A DNA stretch of 64,000 nt from Streptomyces sulfonofaciens. GTDB lineage: Bacteria > Actinomycetota > Actinomycetes > Streptomycetales > Streptomycetaceae. The stretch covers positions 30,692 to 94,691 of the forward strand of contig NZ_BNCD01000028.1 of NCBI RefSeq assembly GCF_014656295.1, in the 5' to 3' direction. The notes under the pieces were generated by a model. It searched no databases. It was not told the origin of the DNA and saw only the letters and a list, made by a program, of their open reading frames with translations. The translations under genes were made by a program, and so were the position numbers. This document shows positions 44,751 to 53,306 of the stretch, piece by piece. The number at the start of each line of letters is the position of its first letter. Position 1 is the first letter of the stretch.

Positions 44751-45763
44751 GCCGCGAGAACAGCTTCCACGGGCCGCTGGCGGACCCCGCCGCGGACGCC
44801 GGCCACCTGGGCCACCCGCCCCGTATGGGCTTCTTCACCGACACCTCCGTCTGCATCGGCTGCAAGGCGTGCGAAGTGGCCTGCAAGGAATGGAACAACG
44901 TGCCGGAGGACGGCATCGACCTCCTCGGCATGTCCTTCGACAACACCGGCATGCTCGGCGCCGGCTCCTGGCGGCACGTCGCCTTCGTCGAGCAGGAACG
45001 CCCGCTGGGCCGGCAGGACGCGGGCCTCGCGGACCTGCCCACCGGTCCTTCGCGCAGCGAAGCCGCGGCCGAGACGGTATCCCGCGCGCTGCCCGTCGCC
45101 GGGCGCGGCGGGGGCGACCTGGGCACCGCCCCCGTGCACCTGGGCTTCCCCTCCTTCGAACTGCCCGGCGCGGGTACCGGCGCACAGGGCCGCACCGAGT
45201 TCCGCTGGCTGATGTCGTCCGACGTGTGCAAGCACTGCACGCACGCCGGGTGCCTCGACGTCTGCCCCACCGGGGCGCTGTTCCGCACCGAGTTCAGCAC
45301 GGTGGTGGTCCAGGAGGACATCTGCAACGGCTGCGGCTACTGCGTCTCGGGCTGCCCCTACGGCGTCATCGACCGGCGCCCCGACGACGGGCGCGCCTGG
45401 AAGTGCACCCTCTGCTACGACCGGCTGCGCGGCTCCATGGAGCCGGCCTGTGCGCAGGCCTGCCCGACCGACTCCATCCAGTTCGGACCGCTGGACGAGC
45501 TGCGCGAGCGTGCCGCCCGGCGGGTGGCCGAGCTGCACGGCGCCGGGGTGCCCGAGGCCCGGCTGTACGGCCATGACCCGGGTGACGGCGTGGGCGGCGA
45601 CGGCGCGTTCTTCCTGCTCCTCGACGAGCCGGAGGTGTACGGGCTGCCGCCCGACCCGGTCGTGCCCACCCGGGACCTGGCCACGATGTGGCGGTACGCG
45701 GGCCTGGCCGCCGCGGCCCTGCTGACCGCTGCTACGGCGGTCTTCCTGGAGGCAGGACGGTGA
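44747..45763 (+). CDS. fdhB: Formate dehydrogenase iron-sulfur (beta) subunit
   Basis: A 338-residue electron-transfer subunit with four cysteine groups for 4Fe-4S clusters: CIGCKACEVACKEW, CKHCTHAGCLDVCP, CNGCGYCVSGCP and CTLCYDR...CAQACP. A single C-terminal helix (YAGLAAAALLTAATAVFLEA) anchors it, as in FdnH/FdoH. A 50-residue Gly/Ala insertion separates the first two clusters. ATG 44747 overlaps the alpha stop and follows GGGAGG; its stop overlaps the gamma-subunit GTG. It passes electrons from formate to the membrane subunit. Confidence 0.95.
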   Translation: MSRENSFHGPLADPAADAGHLGHPPRMGFFTDTSVCIGCKACEVACKEWNNVPEDGIDLLGMSFDNTGMLGAGSWRHVAFVEQERPLGRQDAGLADLPTGPSRSEAAAETVSRALPVAGRGGGDLGTAPVHLGFPSFELPGAGTGAQGRTEFRWLMSSDVCKHCTHAGCLDVCPTGALFRTEFSTVVVQEDICNGCGYCVSGCPYGVIDRRPDDGRAWKCTLCYDRLRGSMEPACAQACPTDSIQFGPLDELRERAARRVAELHGAGVPEARLYGHDPGDGVGGDGAFFLLLDEPEVYGLPPDPVVPTRDLATMWRYAGLAAAALLTAATAVFLEAGR

Positions 45764-46962
45764 CGGGGCGCGACGACCGGGCGCCGCGGCGGCCGGCGAG
45801 CGACGCGGGTGCCGCCGACCACCGGGCGCACGCCTCCGGTGCCGGGCGCGGGGGTGCGCGCGGAGGTGTGCGCGCGGGCGCGGGTGCGGACTCCGATGGG
45901 TTTCTTGGGTCCGGCGAATCCGTCGAATCCGGTGAATCCGGTGGGTCTCGCGGGTCCGGTGGGTCTCGTGGGTCCGGTGGGTCCGGTGGGTCCGGTGGAG
46001 ACGGGAGCCGGGAGCGGCCCGTCGTGCCGCCTGCCGAGTTCCGGTCCTACTACGGCCGGCCCGTCCTGAAGCCGCCGGTGTGGGAGTGGCGGGTCCCCGC
46101 CTACTTCTTCACGGGCGGCCTGTCGGCGGGCGCCGCCCTGCTCGCCGCCGGCGCGGACCTGACAGGGCGTCCGGCGCTGTGCCGGGTGTGCCGCCTGGGC
46201 GGCCTCGGCGCCCTGCTCGCCAGCACCTACCTGCTGATCGCGGACCTGGGCCGCCCCGAGCGCTTCCACCACATGCTGCGGGTCGCCAAGCCCAGTTCGC
46301 CGATGTCCGTCGGCACCTGGATCCTCGTCGCCTACAGCCCGGGCCACGGCCTCGCCGCCACGGCCGAGCTGCTGCCCGCCGCCCTTCGCGCCACCCTGCC
46401 CGGCAGGCTGCTGCGGGCTGCCGGGCGCCCGGCCGGGCTCGCCGCGGCAGCGCTCGCCCCGGCGCTCGCCTCCTACACCGCGGTGCTGCTCTCCCAGACG
46501 GCCGCGCCCGCCTGGCACGATGTCCGCAAGGAGCTGCCGTTCGTCTTCACCGGCTCCGCGGCCGCCAGCGGCGGCGGCCTCGGGATGCTGCTGGCGCCGG
46601 TGGCGGAGGCGGGCCCCGCGCGGCGGCTCGGTGCGGCGGGGGCCGCGGCCGAACTCGTCGCCTCCCGGCTGATCGAGCGGCGCCCCGGCCTGGTGACCAC
46701 GGCGTACACCACCGGGCGTGCGCACCGGCTGCGCCAGGCATCCAAGCTCCTCACGCTGGGCGGCGCGGCCGCCGCGCTCACCGTCGCCCGCCGCAGCCGC
46801 CCGGCCGCCGCCGTGGCCGGACTCGCCCTGCTCGCCGGCAGCGTCCTGCAGCGCTTCGGTGTGTTCGAAGCGGGTGTGGCGTCCACCAGGGACCCGGCGT
46901 ACGTGGTGGTGCCCCAGCGCGAGCGGCTTGCGGCGGCGGAGGGGGAGCGGAGCGGCCGGTGA
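45760..46962 (+). CDS. NrfD/PsrC-type membrane (gamma) subunit of formate dehydrogenase
   Basis: A 400-residue membrane protein. The NrfD/PsrC pattern is visible in WEWRVPAYFFTGGLSAGAALL, ADLGRPERFHHMLRVAKPSSPMSVGTWIL and YTAVLLSQTAAPAWHDVRKELPFVF, with about eight helices. It lacks the haem histidines of the FdnI cytochrome b type, so quinone is probably reduced without haem b. The first 90 residues are a Gly/Ser-rich tail coded by 9-nt repeats. GTG 45760 has GGAGG 7 nt upstream and overlaps the beta stop codon. Confidence 0.88.
   Translation: MTGRDDRAPRRPASDAGAADHRAHASGAGRGGARGGVRAGAGADSDGFLGSGESVESGESGGSRGSGGSRGSGGSGGSGGDGSRERPVVPPAEFRSYYGRPVLKPPVWEWRVPAYFFTGGLSAGAALLAAGADLTGRPALCRVCRLGGLGALLASTYLLIADLGRPERFHHMLRVAKPSSPMSVGTWILVAYSPGHGLAATAELLPAALRATLPGRLLRAAGRPAGLAAAALAPALASYTAVLLSQTAAPAWHDVRKELPFVFTGSAAASGGGLGMLLAPVAEAGPARRLGAAGAAAELVASRLIERRPGLVTTAYTTGRAHRLRQASKLLTLGGAAAALTVARRSRPAAAVAGLALLAGSVLQRFGVFEAGVASTRDPAYVVVPQRERLAAAEGERSGR
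45907..46003. repeat. 9-nt tandem repeats in the gamma-subunit gene (GGTCCGGTG type)
   Basis: About ten units of the type TCCGGTGAA/TCCGGTGGG/TCTCGTGGG follow in frame and encode a Gly-Ser-rich linker. Length should vary between strains without changing frame. Confidence 0.75.
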
Positions 46963-47176
46963 GGCGCCTCCCCGCGCCTCCCACCGCAGCCGCCCGTTCC
47001 CTTCGCGCCGATGCCCTTTTGCGGAGGACATCGCGGCGGCTTCCGCAGGCCGGTGACACGAGGGAAGGGGCGGTTGCGCAGAGCGCCCGGCCGCGGCGGG
47101 CCTTCACGTCGAAGACGCCCGGCCCGTGGCGCGGTCGCCGTCGACCGTGAACGGGCCCCGCGGCCGCGGTGCTCCG
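46963..47176. other. Convergent spacer between formate dehydrogenase and selD
   Basis: About 210 bases with no recognisable gene. No convincing terminator stem was found although two convergent genes end here. Confidence 0.4.
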
Positions 47177-48226
47177 TCAGCGGACGACCAGCCGATGCTC
47201 GCCCGCGGGCACGAGTTCGCCGATCACCGGGGCTCCGGGCACCTCCCCGGCGACCAGCAGCCCGCCGGAGGTCTGGGCGTCCGCGAGCAGCAGCCGGGTC
47301 GGCTCGTCCGCACCGCCGAAGTCCGTGTGCGGGTCGACCCATGCGAGGTTGCGGCGGGTGCCCCCGCTGACGTAGCCGTCCCGCACGGCCTCCCGCGCCC
47401 CGTCGAGGAAGGGCACCGCCGAGGCGTCGACCACGGCGGTCACCCCCGAGGCACGGGCCAGCTTGTACAGGTGGCCCAGCAGGCCGAACCCGGTGACGTC
47501 GGTCGCGCAGACCGCACCCGCCGCCACGGCGGCCCGCGCCGCGTCACGGTTGAGCGCCACCATGGTCGCGACGGCCGCGGGGAAGACCTCGCCGGTCGCC
47601 TTGTGCCGGTTGTTGAGGACGCCGAGGCCCAGCGGCTTGGTCAGCGACAGCGGGGTGCCGGGCCGGCCCGCGTCGTTGCGCAGCAGCCGCGCCGGATCGG
47701 CGACACCGGTGACCGCCATGCCGTACTTGGGCTCCGGGTCGTCGACGCTGTGGCCGCCCGCCACGGGGCAACCCGCCTCGACGGCGACCTCCAGGCCACC
47801 GCGCAGCACCTCCCGGGCCAACTCGAACGGAAGCACCTCGCGGGGCCACGCCAGCAGGTTCACCGCCACCACGGGCGAGCCGCCCATGGCGTAGACGTCC
47901 GACAGCGCGTTGGCGGCGGCGATCCGGCCCCAGTCGTACGGGTCGTCCACCACCGGGGTGAAGAAGTCCGCGGTCGCCACGACGGCCTGGGCGACCGGCC
48001 CGCCCGGCAGCCGTACCACCGCGGCGTCGTCTCCGCTGTCCAGACCGACGAGCAGGTCTCCGGCCCCGGCCCCGACCCCGGCCGTGGGTGTGGGCGTGGC
48101 CGTGGGTGCGGCGGCGAGTCCCGCCACGACCTCCTCCAGCTCCCCCGGCGGGATCTTGCAGGCGCACCCTCCGCCGTGCGCGTACTGGGTCAGCCGGATG
48201 CTTTCCTGCCGGGTCGCGGTTGCCAT
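47177..48226 (-). CDS. selD: Selenide, water dikinase (selenophosphate synthetase)
   Basis: A 349-residue SelD. The N-terminal glycine-rich loop HGGGCACKIPP holds the catalytic pair C21 and K24, so this SelD is the cysteine form. DDAAVVRLPGG, FFTPVVDDPYDWGRIAAANALSDVYAMGG and TDVTGFGLLGHL are the ATP/metal-binding motifs of the AIR-synthase fold. It makes selenophosphate from selenide and ATP for charging tRNA-Sec. An Ala/Thr/Gly-rich insert near residues 38-55 is unusual. ATG 48226 follows GGAAGGAAG. Divergent from the tRNA-Sec gene 375 nt away. Confidence 0.95.
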   Translation of the reverse strand: MATATRQESIRLTQYAHGGGCACKIPPGELEEVVAGLAAAPTATPTPTAGVGAGAGDLLVGLDSGDDAAVVRLPGGPVAQAVVATADFFTPVVDDPYDWGRIAAANALSDVYAMGGSPVVAVNLLAWPREVLPFELAREVLRGGLEVAVEAGCPVAGGHSVDDPEPKYGMAVTGVADPARLLRNDAGRPGTPLSLTKPLGLGVLNNRHKATGEVFPAAVATMVALNRDAARAAVAAGAVCATDVTGFGLLGHLYKLARASGVTAVVDASAVPFLDGAREAVRDGYVSGGTRRNLAWVDPHTDFGGADEPTRLLLADAQTSGGLLVAGEVPGAPVIGELVPAGEHRLVVR

Positions 48227-48600
48227 CGCGGTCTTCCTTCCAGGGGGTACGTCCGAGGCCCTGCCCAACGACCCGCGGCGCGCCCTGGCAGGAGATCTGT
48301 CCGGGATCCTGTGGGGGACCTTCGGTTCGGGCGGCGGGCGGCGGGCGGTGGCCGGTGGCCGGGGGTGGGGGTTGGGCGCCGGGGGCTCGTGATGCGGGTG
48401 CGGGTGCGGGTGTGGGCACGGGGCGCCGGGCGGTGGGCTCGGGACGCGCCGGAGGACCGGTCCGCAGTCTGTCGGACGGACCGCCCACGGCGTGGGACCT
48501 GCGCGTCGACAGCGCGGCGCGTTGACTCCCACCGGTGCCACGGGTTCCATGGACACTCGTCAGGACCGGACGGCGGTCTCGCCCTCCCAAGGCCCGGCAG
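48227..48600. other. Divergent spacer between selD and tRNA-Sec
   Basis: 374 bases, rich in GGGTGCGGG and GGTGGCCGG words, holding the selD and selC promoters. No gene or clear promoter hexamers were found. Confidence 0.45.
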
Positions 48601-48693
48601 GGAGACGTAAGGGTGCCTGGTGGCCCTCCCGGTCTTCAAAACCGAGGTGTCCGAGCAACTCGGGCAGGCGGGTTCGATTCCCGTCCGTCTCCG
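48601..48693 (+). tRNA. selC: tRNA-Sec (anticodon UCA)
   Basis: A 93-nt tRNA with acceptor GGAGACG pairing with CGTCTCC, a long D-stem (AGGG/CCCT), anticodon loop CTTCAAA with anticodon TCA at 48636-48638, a long variable arm (CCGAG CAA CTCGG) and T-loop TTCGATT. CCA is not encoded. These are the marks of selenocysteine tRNA. It decodes the UGA of the formate dehydrogenase gene 6.6 kb away. Its 3' end borders an integrase relic, so it has served as an integration site. Confidence 0.95.
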
Positions 48694-48740
48694 CAATGCG
48701 CGTAGCTCTGACCTGCCGCGACAATGGGCGATCAAAATCC

Positions 48741-48760
48741 CTGGGAACACGCTGGGAACA
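48741..48760 (+). repeat. Direct repeat CTGGGAACA, possible integrase arm sites
   Basis: CTGGGAACA occurs at 48741-48749 and 48752-48760, between the tRNA 3' end and the integrase relic. Paired short direct repeats in this position are typical of integrase arm-binding sites; assignment is by context only. Confidence 0.4.
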
Positions 48761-48803
48761 GTTTCCGCGCATTCCGTCGTCGTCCCGCGTCACGGTCAGC
48801 ATC

Positions 48804-49290
48804 GTGGAGTTCGCGAAGATGAGCGGCGGCGTCACCTGTCAGGACAAGCGGCGCGAGGACGGCGATTGGCAGAGCGATCGGTTCGGGGACAGTGACAGCG
48901 CCGACCAGTTCAAAGGTTTCGTGGAGACCGACGGCTACCAGTGGCCACCGGGGTGGAGCAAGGGGATCGGTTTCATTGAGGAGCACGCTGCCCGGGGAGA
49001 CATGTCCCTCGTCCAATGGGCGCACCGATACGCCGACAATGCCGGGAGGTTGACCAGCGGACCCAAAGCGACTACCGCCGTCAGGTGGACTTGCACCTGT
49101 CTCTGCTCACCCACCGGGAGCCGTCCGGCCGGACCGTGCTCGCAACGATCGCGAACCTCACCCAAGACGATGTACAGGAATGAGTCCGCGCCGAGAAGGC
49201 GGGGGAGCGGGACAGGGACAACCCGGAGAAGTGGCGCCGCCGCCCGGCAGGGCCCAAGTCCATCGTGAACCGGCGTGGCCTCTTGAGCCG
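48804..49290 (+). pseudogene. Tyrosine-type integrase, N-terminal relic
   Basis: VEFAKMSGGVTCQDKRRE...GDWQSDRFGDSDSADQFKGF and YQWPPGWSKGIGFIEE are typical of the arm- and core-binding N-terminus of actinomycete phage/ICE integrases. Near 49050-49065 the frame changes, after which DYRRQVDLHLSLLTHREPSG and NLTQDDVQE follow. A TGA at 49181 stands where the family has Trp. Homology ends around PAGPKSIVNRRGLLSRIP; the catalytic Arg-His-Tyr domain is gone. The relic starts about 110 nt behind tRNA-Sec, indicating past integration there. Confidence 0.8.
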
Positions 49291-49511
49291 CATCCCATAC
49301 CGAAGAACTGAGCCGCCGCAGCCTCCTGCACGGCCCGAAGGGGGAGCTTGATGCCTGTGGCGATCGCCCGCAGCTCCGACTGCCGAGGCGCCTCCAAGGC
49401 AATGTGAAGTAATGGCGTAGGACAAACCAGGGCGTTCGGCCGGCTCAGGATCCGGTCGAACGCCTGGTGCCATCTGGCAGTCCCGGCCAGCACACTGACG
49501 GTGCGAGACCA

Positions 49512-50471
49512 TTACAACGAATTGCAGATCCCATCGCAGCGATATTGGTACAGGCTGCCACAGCCAGTCGAACTTGCGTAGCAGCCGATGGCCTCACAGA
49601 AGAGGATACCGCTGCAGTAGTCACTGACTGTTGAGCATTGGCAGTTCGCCGTGCGTATCGACTGTCCGTCGTCTGGCCCAAGCTGTGCCATCAGGGCGGC
49701 AGCTTCTTCAGGGCCGAAGGCGCGCCGGGCCGCTTCCGTGATATCACTTAGCTCAGCGGTATGTACACCGGGCTCCGCGAAAACTTTGGGCGTCACGTCG
49801 ACCAGCTCCTGGATGACCCTTTCTTGCTTGGCCGACAGGTCGGGATGCTCGGCACGGAACCTTCGGAAATGCTGTAACCAGGCTTCTGACCGCTCGTGCT
49901 GCGATAGTTCTTGGTAGATTGCTCGGCGGTAGGGAATTGTATACTGAGTAATCTCTTCATAGGTTCGAGGAAGCTCACTGAGGTTCTGCTGCACCCAGGC
50001 GTGGGCCTTCGAGTTCTCCGACGCCTTAGCGAAGGCAGAAGTTTGGCCAGTTGCTGTCAGCCCTATTGCGGCAGCCGTTCCTCCGAGAAAGTAGAGAAAC
50101 TTCTTGCGATTGACGCCTGCGCCCCGCGCCTCGGACGGATCATGATTGACTTGCTCACGCAGCTCTCCGAGGGCCCGCAGGACACGGACCGAGGAACGCA
50201 CTCCCAGCCGCCTGGCCAGAGCCAATGAGAGAGCTAGTCCAGTCCAGGCGTGAACGTCCTCGCCGCGTGTTCGTAGCAGGGTGGGGGCCCACTTGGGAGA
50301 AGGTCCCATGGCGCGCTGGCGCCACTTCTGTACGTGAGGATGGGACAGTGGCAGAATCTCCAGCTTTCCGTCGCTCGCATCGGCTACCACTGCGGACACG
50401 GCGGAACATGTGTCGCATGACGCATCGAAAGCCAGGACCCATTTTTCCGCATCGCGAGAAGAATTGATCAC
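49512..50471 (-). CDS. Fulvocin C-like Cys-rich peptide fused to a CxxC thioredoxin/DCC-like domain
   Basis: A 319-residue protein. GTG 50471 is chosen because AGGAGG stands 4 nt upstream; an ATG at 50501 would add 10 residues. Residues 10-110 (WVLAFDASCDTCSAV; C19-D-T-C22) look like a DCC/thioredoxin-type thiol domain. A basic-hydrophobic segment NRKKFLYFLGGTAAAIGLTA (about 121-140) could be an export or membrane signal. A helical propeptide-like part follows. The last 45 residues, from ANCQCSTVSDYC to YRCDGICNSL, have 8 cysteines and resemble the myxobacterial bacteriocin fulvocin C. It may encode a bacteriocin precursor carrying its own disulfide-handling domain. GC is low for the window, suggesting transfer. 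Confidence 0.75.
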   Translation of the reverse strand: MINSSRDAEKWVLAFDASCDTCSAVSAVVADASDGKLEILPLSHPHVQKWRQRAMGPSPKWAPTLLRTRGEDVHAWTGLALSLALARRLGVRSSVRVLRALGELREQVNHDPSEARGAGVNRKKFLYFLGGTAAAIGLTATGQTSAFAKASENSKAHAWVQQNLSELPRTYEEITQYTIPYRRAIYQELSQHERSEAWLQHFRRFRAEHPDLSAKQERVIQELVDVTPKVFAEPGVHTAELSDITEAARRAFGPEEAAALMAQLGPDDGQSIRTANCQCSTVSDYCSGILFCEAIGCYASSTGCGSLYQYRCDGICNSL

Positions 50472-50501
50472 CGTTCCTCCTGAATGATCACTCGAAGCCA
50501 T

Positions 50502-50892
50502 CTTGCTGACTAATGTTCGAGGCGGTCAAGGGAAGCAGCAAGAGTGGTTTGAGCCAAGCGGAAAGGTGCAGGGCGGAATGAGTCCGCTTCTGAGGCGGCG
50601 AAGGGATAGAGAGGAGGTTGGCCTCGGGGTGAGAGTTTCTCCTGAGATCTGAAGCGCATATTCGCCAGGCAATTTGATGCAGCCCTCCCATGAGGGGTCT
50701 TGCAAGATCGAAGTCCGTTGGGTCTGTAGCACGGTTTCGGGCACCCCTGCCATGCCCGCTTACCGAACGTTCAGGTGGCGATGCCGGTCTGCCGTCAGGA
50801 GTGTCCGGTTCGCCGCGCTGACGGCACGCGTCACCAGCCCGCACGACACACATGGGGCAACACTCATAGATCATCTCGATTGGCGAACGGGC
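50502..50892. other. Low-GC spacer, no convincing gene
   Basis: About 390 bases upstream of the fulvocin-like gene. A minus-strand frame begins with a Cys-rich stretch (ECCPMCVVRAGDACR) that resembles zinc fingers of phage/ICE proteins, but the rest has no conserved sequence, so no gene is called. Confidence 0.35.
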
Positions 50893-51485
50893 TCATTGGC
50901 GTAGATGAGCCAGGGCTCCTTCGCTCACGGGGTAGGGACGTTCACGGGGCAGGGGTTGCCGTGCGGCGTCCAGGTCTCCGTCTCGTACATGCGTGTGGAT
51001 GGTGTGGGCGAGTGATGTGGCGTCGTTGATGGAGGCGGTCCACTCATCGGCGTAGAGGCGTGCGGCTTCGCCGGCGAGGCCGAGCTCCAGCGACCGGCGG
51101 GCAAGCGGCTGAAGGTGCAGGTCGCGTTCGGGTCCTATCGCTCCCGGGCCGGAGCCCGCTTCAATTGGCGCTTCCACGTGGCACGGTCGGCGTGGAGCCC
51201 GTGCTCGTAGTGGGACAGACAAGCGTGTTCCAGGGCCCACTCGAGCCGTCACGGGAGACCTCGACGGCGAGGACGGTCTCCTGTCCTTCTGCGGTGCCCC
51301 ATCCGCAGCGGTACATCATCCACAGGAACGACGGCTTGAACCATGTCATCCGGTCCCGCTGCCACACCGCCGGAAAACGGCCCTCCCGGGCCGCCGGCAC
51401 CGCCTATCTCCGGCGCGTACGCCTGGTAGACGGTGACCGTGGAGTCCGCGTGCAGGGCTCGAATCCGGTATTTTGGCTCTGCCAC
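50893..51485 (-). pseudogene. DUF4291 gene broken by several frameshifts
   Basis: In three frames the minus strand encodes YRIRALHADSTVTVYQAYAP, then RDRMTWFKPSFLWMMYRCGW and WALEHACLSHYEHGLHADR, then PERDLHLQPLARRSLELGL and ending AARQPLPRERPYPVSE. These are consecutive parts of DUF4291 proteins. At least three frame changes (near 51430, 51250 and 51135) and an in-frame TAG make it nonfunctional. Confidence 0.75.
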
Positions 51486-51626
51486 GGGGACCAGGGTGGG
51501 CGCACTGTTCCGTACGCGCCGTCGAATTACCGCGTGCGCACAGGCGCTGGGGCACCACGCGCTGGAACGACTCTCACAAGCCGCCTGGAAATAGGCGCTC
51601 CACCATCGTCAGCGCGACGGTGAGAC

Positions 51627-52240
51627 TCAGGAACTCGGCTTCGGCTCGGGCATGAGGTGCCGGCGCCGCCTGGCCGAGTGGACCGAAGCCGGAGTTTGGC
51701 CCCGGCTGGACGGGGCCCTCTTCTCCAGGCTCCGCGCCGCGAACGCCCTGGACCTCTCCCGGGCGGCCGTCGACGGCTCCCACATCCGGGCGCTGAAGAG
51801 GGATCCAAGACCGGACGAAGCCCCGTCGACCGGGGCAGGACAGGCGGCAAGCACCACATGATCACCGACGCCACCGGTATTCCGCTCGCCGCCACCCTGA
51901 CCGGCGGCAACCGCAACGATGTCACCCGGCTGATCCCACTGCTCTAGACCGTGTCGTCGGTGCGGGCAAGCGAGGCCGGCCCCGGCGCCGCCGGGACGTG
52001 GTGCTCGCGGACCCCGGCCACGACCATGACAAATACCGCCGACTGGTCTGGGATCTCGATGTGAAACCGCTAATCGCCCGCCGGGGCACGGAGTATGGCT
52101 CGGACTCGGCGCCCAACGTTGGGTCGCTGAGCGAGCATTCTCCCACCTGCACTGGTTTCGCCGCCTGTGGATCCGCTGGGAGATGCTCGAGGACATCCAC
52201 GACGCCTTCCTCACCTCGGGTGCGCACTGATCTGGTGGCG
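51627..52240 (+). mobile_element. IS5-family transposase fragment
   Basis: The plus strand reads QELGFGSGMRCRRRLAEWTE, VDGSHIRALK, then in another frame SPVDRGRTGGKHHMITDATG and LAATLTGGNRNDVTRLIPLL, then VLADPGHDHDKYRRLVWDLD, and WFRRLWIRWEMLEDIHDAF at the end. This is the middle and C-terminal part of actinomycete IS5-type (IS112/IS1373-like) transposases with at least three frameshifts. The N-terminal part is missing here; a matching N-terminal piece lies inverted at about 53200. Confidence 0.8.
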
Positions 52241-52307
52241 ACGCCTGAACTCCCGATAGGGGTTTCAGGACAGGCACGGCTTACGTTGGCAGCCCAGCAG
52301 CCCGACA

Positions 52308-53048
52308 TCAGGTTGGCTTGCGCCACACGGAAATGTGCTTCGCGGAGTCCTGGGTGAACGGCGCCCCGTCCCAGTCCGCGACGCGACGTTCCAGCTCAAG
52401 CCCAGCGATCCGTGCCATCAGATCGAGCTCTGCCGGCCAGGCGTACCGGTGCCGGGAGTTGCCGCGACGGTAGCGGCCATCGTCGCCGTCGCGGGTGAAA
52501 TGGTGCGAGACGAGAACCTGCTCAACCAGGTCGAAGGTGTCGAAGCCGAGATGCTGCTCAGAGACGTCGAACGGCACCGCGACCTGGCCGGGCGGCAGTA
52601 GCCGCAGCGGCGGCACGCCCAGCTCGATGACAAATCGGCCACCCGGCTCCAGATGACGTGCGGCGTTGCGGAAGCACTCGACCTGCTCGTCCTGCCTGAG
52701 CAGGTTCGTGATGGTGTTGTAGACGAGATAGATCAGGGTGAACTCCCCGGGGACGACGATGGTAGCCATGTCCCCGATGAATACCGGGAGCGCGTTCTCG
52801 TCGATCTTGCGCCGCAGCACCGCTGCCATGTGCTCGGACAGTTCGATGCCCACTACCGGCACGCCGCGTTCCCGGAGCGGGACGCCCACTCGTCCGGTCC
52901 CGATGGCGAACTCCAATGCCCGGCCCTCTCCGGCAAGCTCGGAAAGGAAGGCGAGCGTCGGTCCGAGAACGGCAGCCGAGGCCATCTCGGTCTCCTCGGC
53001 GTCATAGCGGTCGGCGGTCGCACGGGTCCACAGCTCACTGCTCGTCAC
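52308..53048 (-). CDS. Class I SAM-dependent methyltransferase
   Basis: A 246-residue methyltransferase. Motif I is LEFAIGTGRVGVPL (the usual E/DxGxGxG with substitutions), the acidic residue of motif II is VVGIELSEHM, then FIGDMATI and FTLIYLVYNTITNLL. It resembles the small ubiE-like methyltransferases common in genomic islands; the substrate is unknown. The start is GTG 53048 without a clear ribosome site. It is intact but lies between two transposase pieces. Confidence 0.85.
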   Translation of the reverse strand: MTSSELWTRATADRYDAEETEMASAAVLGPTLAFLSELAGEGRALEFAIGTGRVGVPLRERGVPVVGIELSEHMAAVLRRKIDENALPVFIGDMATIVVPGEFTLIYLVYNTITNLLRQDEQVECFRNAARHLEPGGRFVIELGVPPLRLLPPGQVAVPFDVSEQHLGFDTFDLVEQVLVSHHFTRDGDDGRYRRGNSRHRYAWPAELDLMARIAGLELERRVADWDGAPFTQDSAKHISVWRKPT

Positions 53049-53195
53049 GGGCGGCCACTTTGCCGGGTGCTAAGGGGCGCTGTCGACGCATTTACCTTCC
53101 ACTGGTCCCGATCTCACAGTTCGAGGCGAGCCGGTACGGACCTTCCAGGGCACCCTCCGGCTCCGGGGCAGCGGTGCGGTCGTCCTCCTCGGCGC

Positions 53196-53255
53196 AGCGT
53201 GCACCGCCCACAGCTCGTCGTCGATTTCCCACAGCGTCGGCCGAGCCACCGCACA
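53196..53255 (-). mobile_element. IS5-family transposase N-terminal remnant
   Basis: VARPTLWEIDDELWAV on the minus strand is the conserved start of IS5-type transposases, then the sequence becomes unrelated. It is in the opposite direction to the fragment at 51627. A TIR-like sequence (AGGATCATTTCGTTAGG) follows at 53295-53311. Confidence 0.55.
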
Positions 53256-53306
53256 CTCCCGGATCATCAGTCCGGGAGTGATCCAACCAACTTGAGGATC
53301 ATTTCG

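Noticed and set aside
50488..50874. 128-codon minus-strand frame with CPMCVVRAGDACR start
   Set aside because: Only the first 15 residues look like a zinc-finger protein; it runs across the 5' end of the fulvocin-like gene and has no ribosome site.
51450..51480. tRNA-like T-arm (GGCTCGAATCC)
   Set aside because: No acceptor, D or anticodon arms around it; it falls within the coding relic of DUF4291 (YRIRALH).
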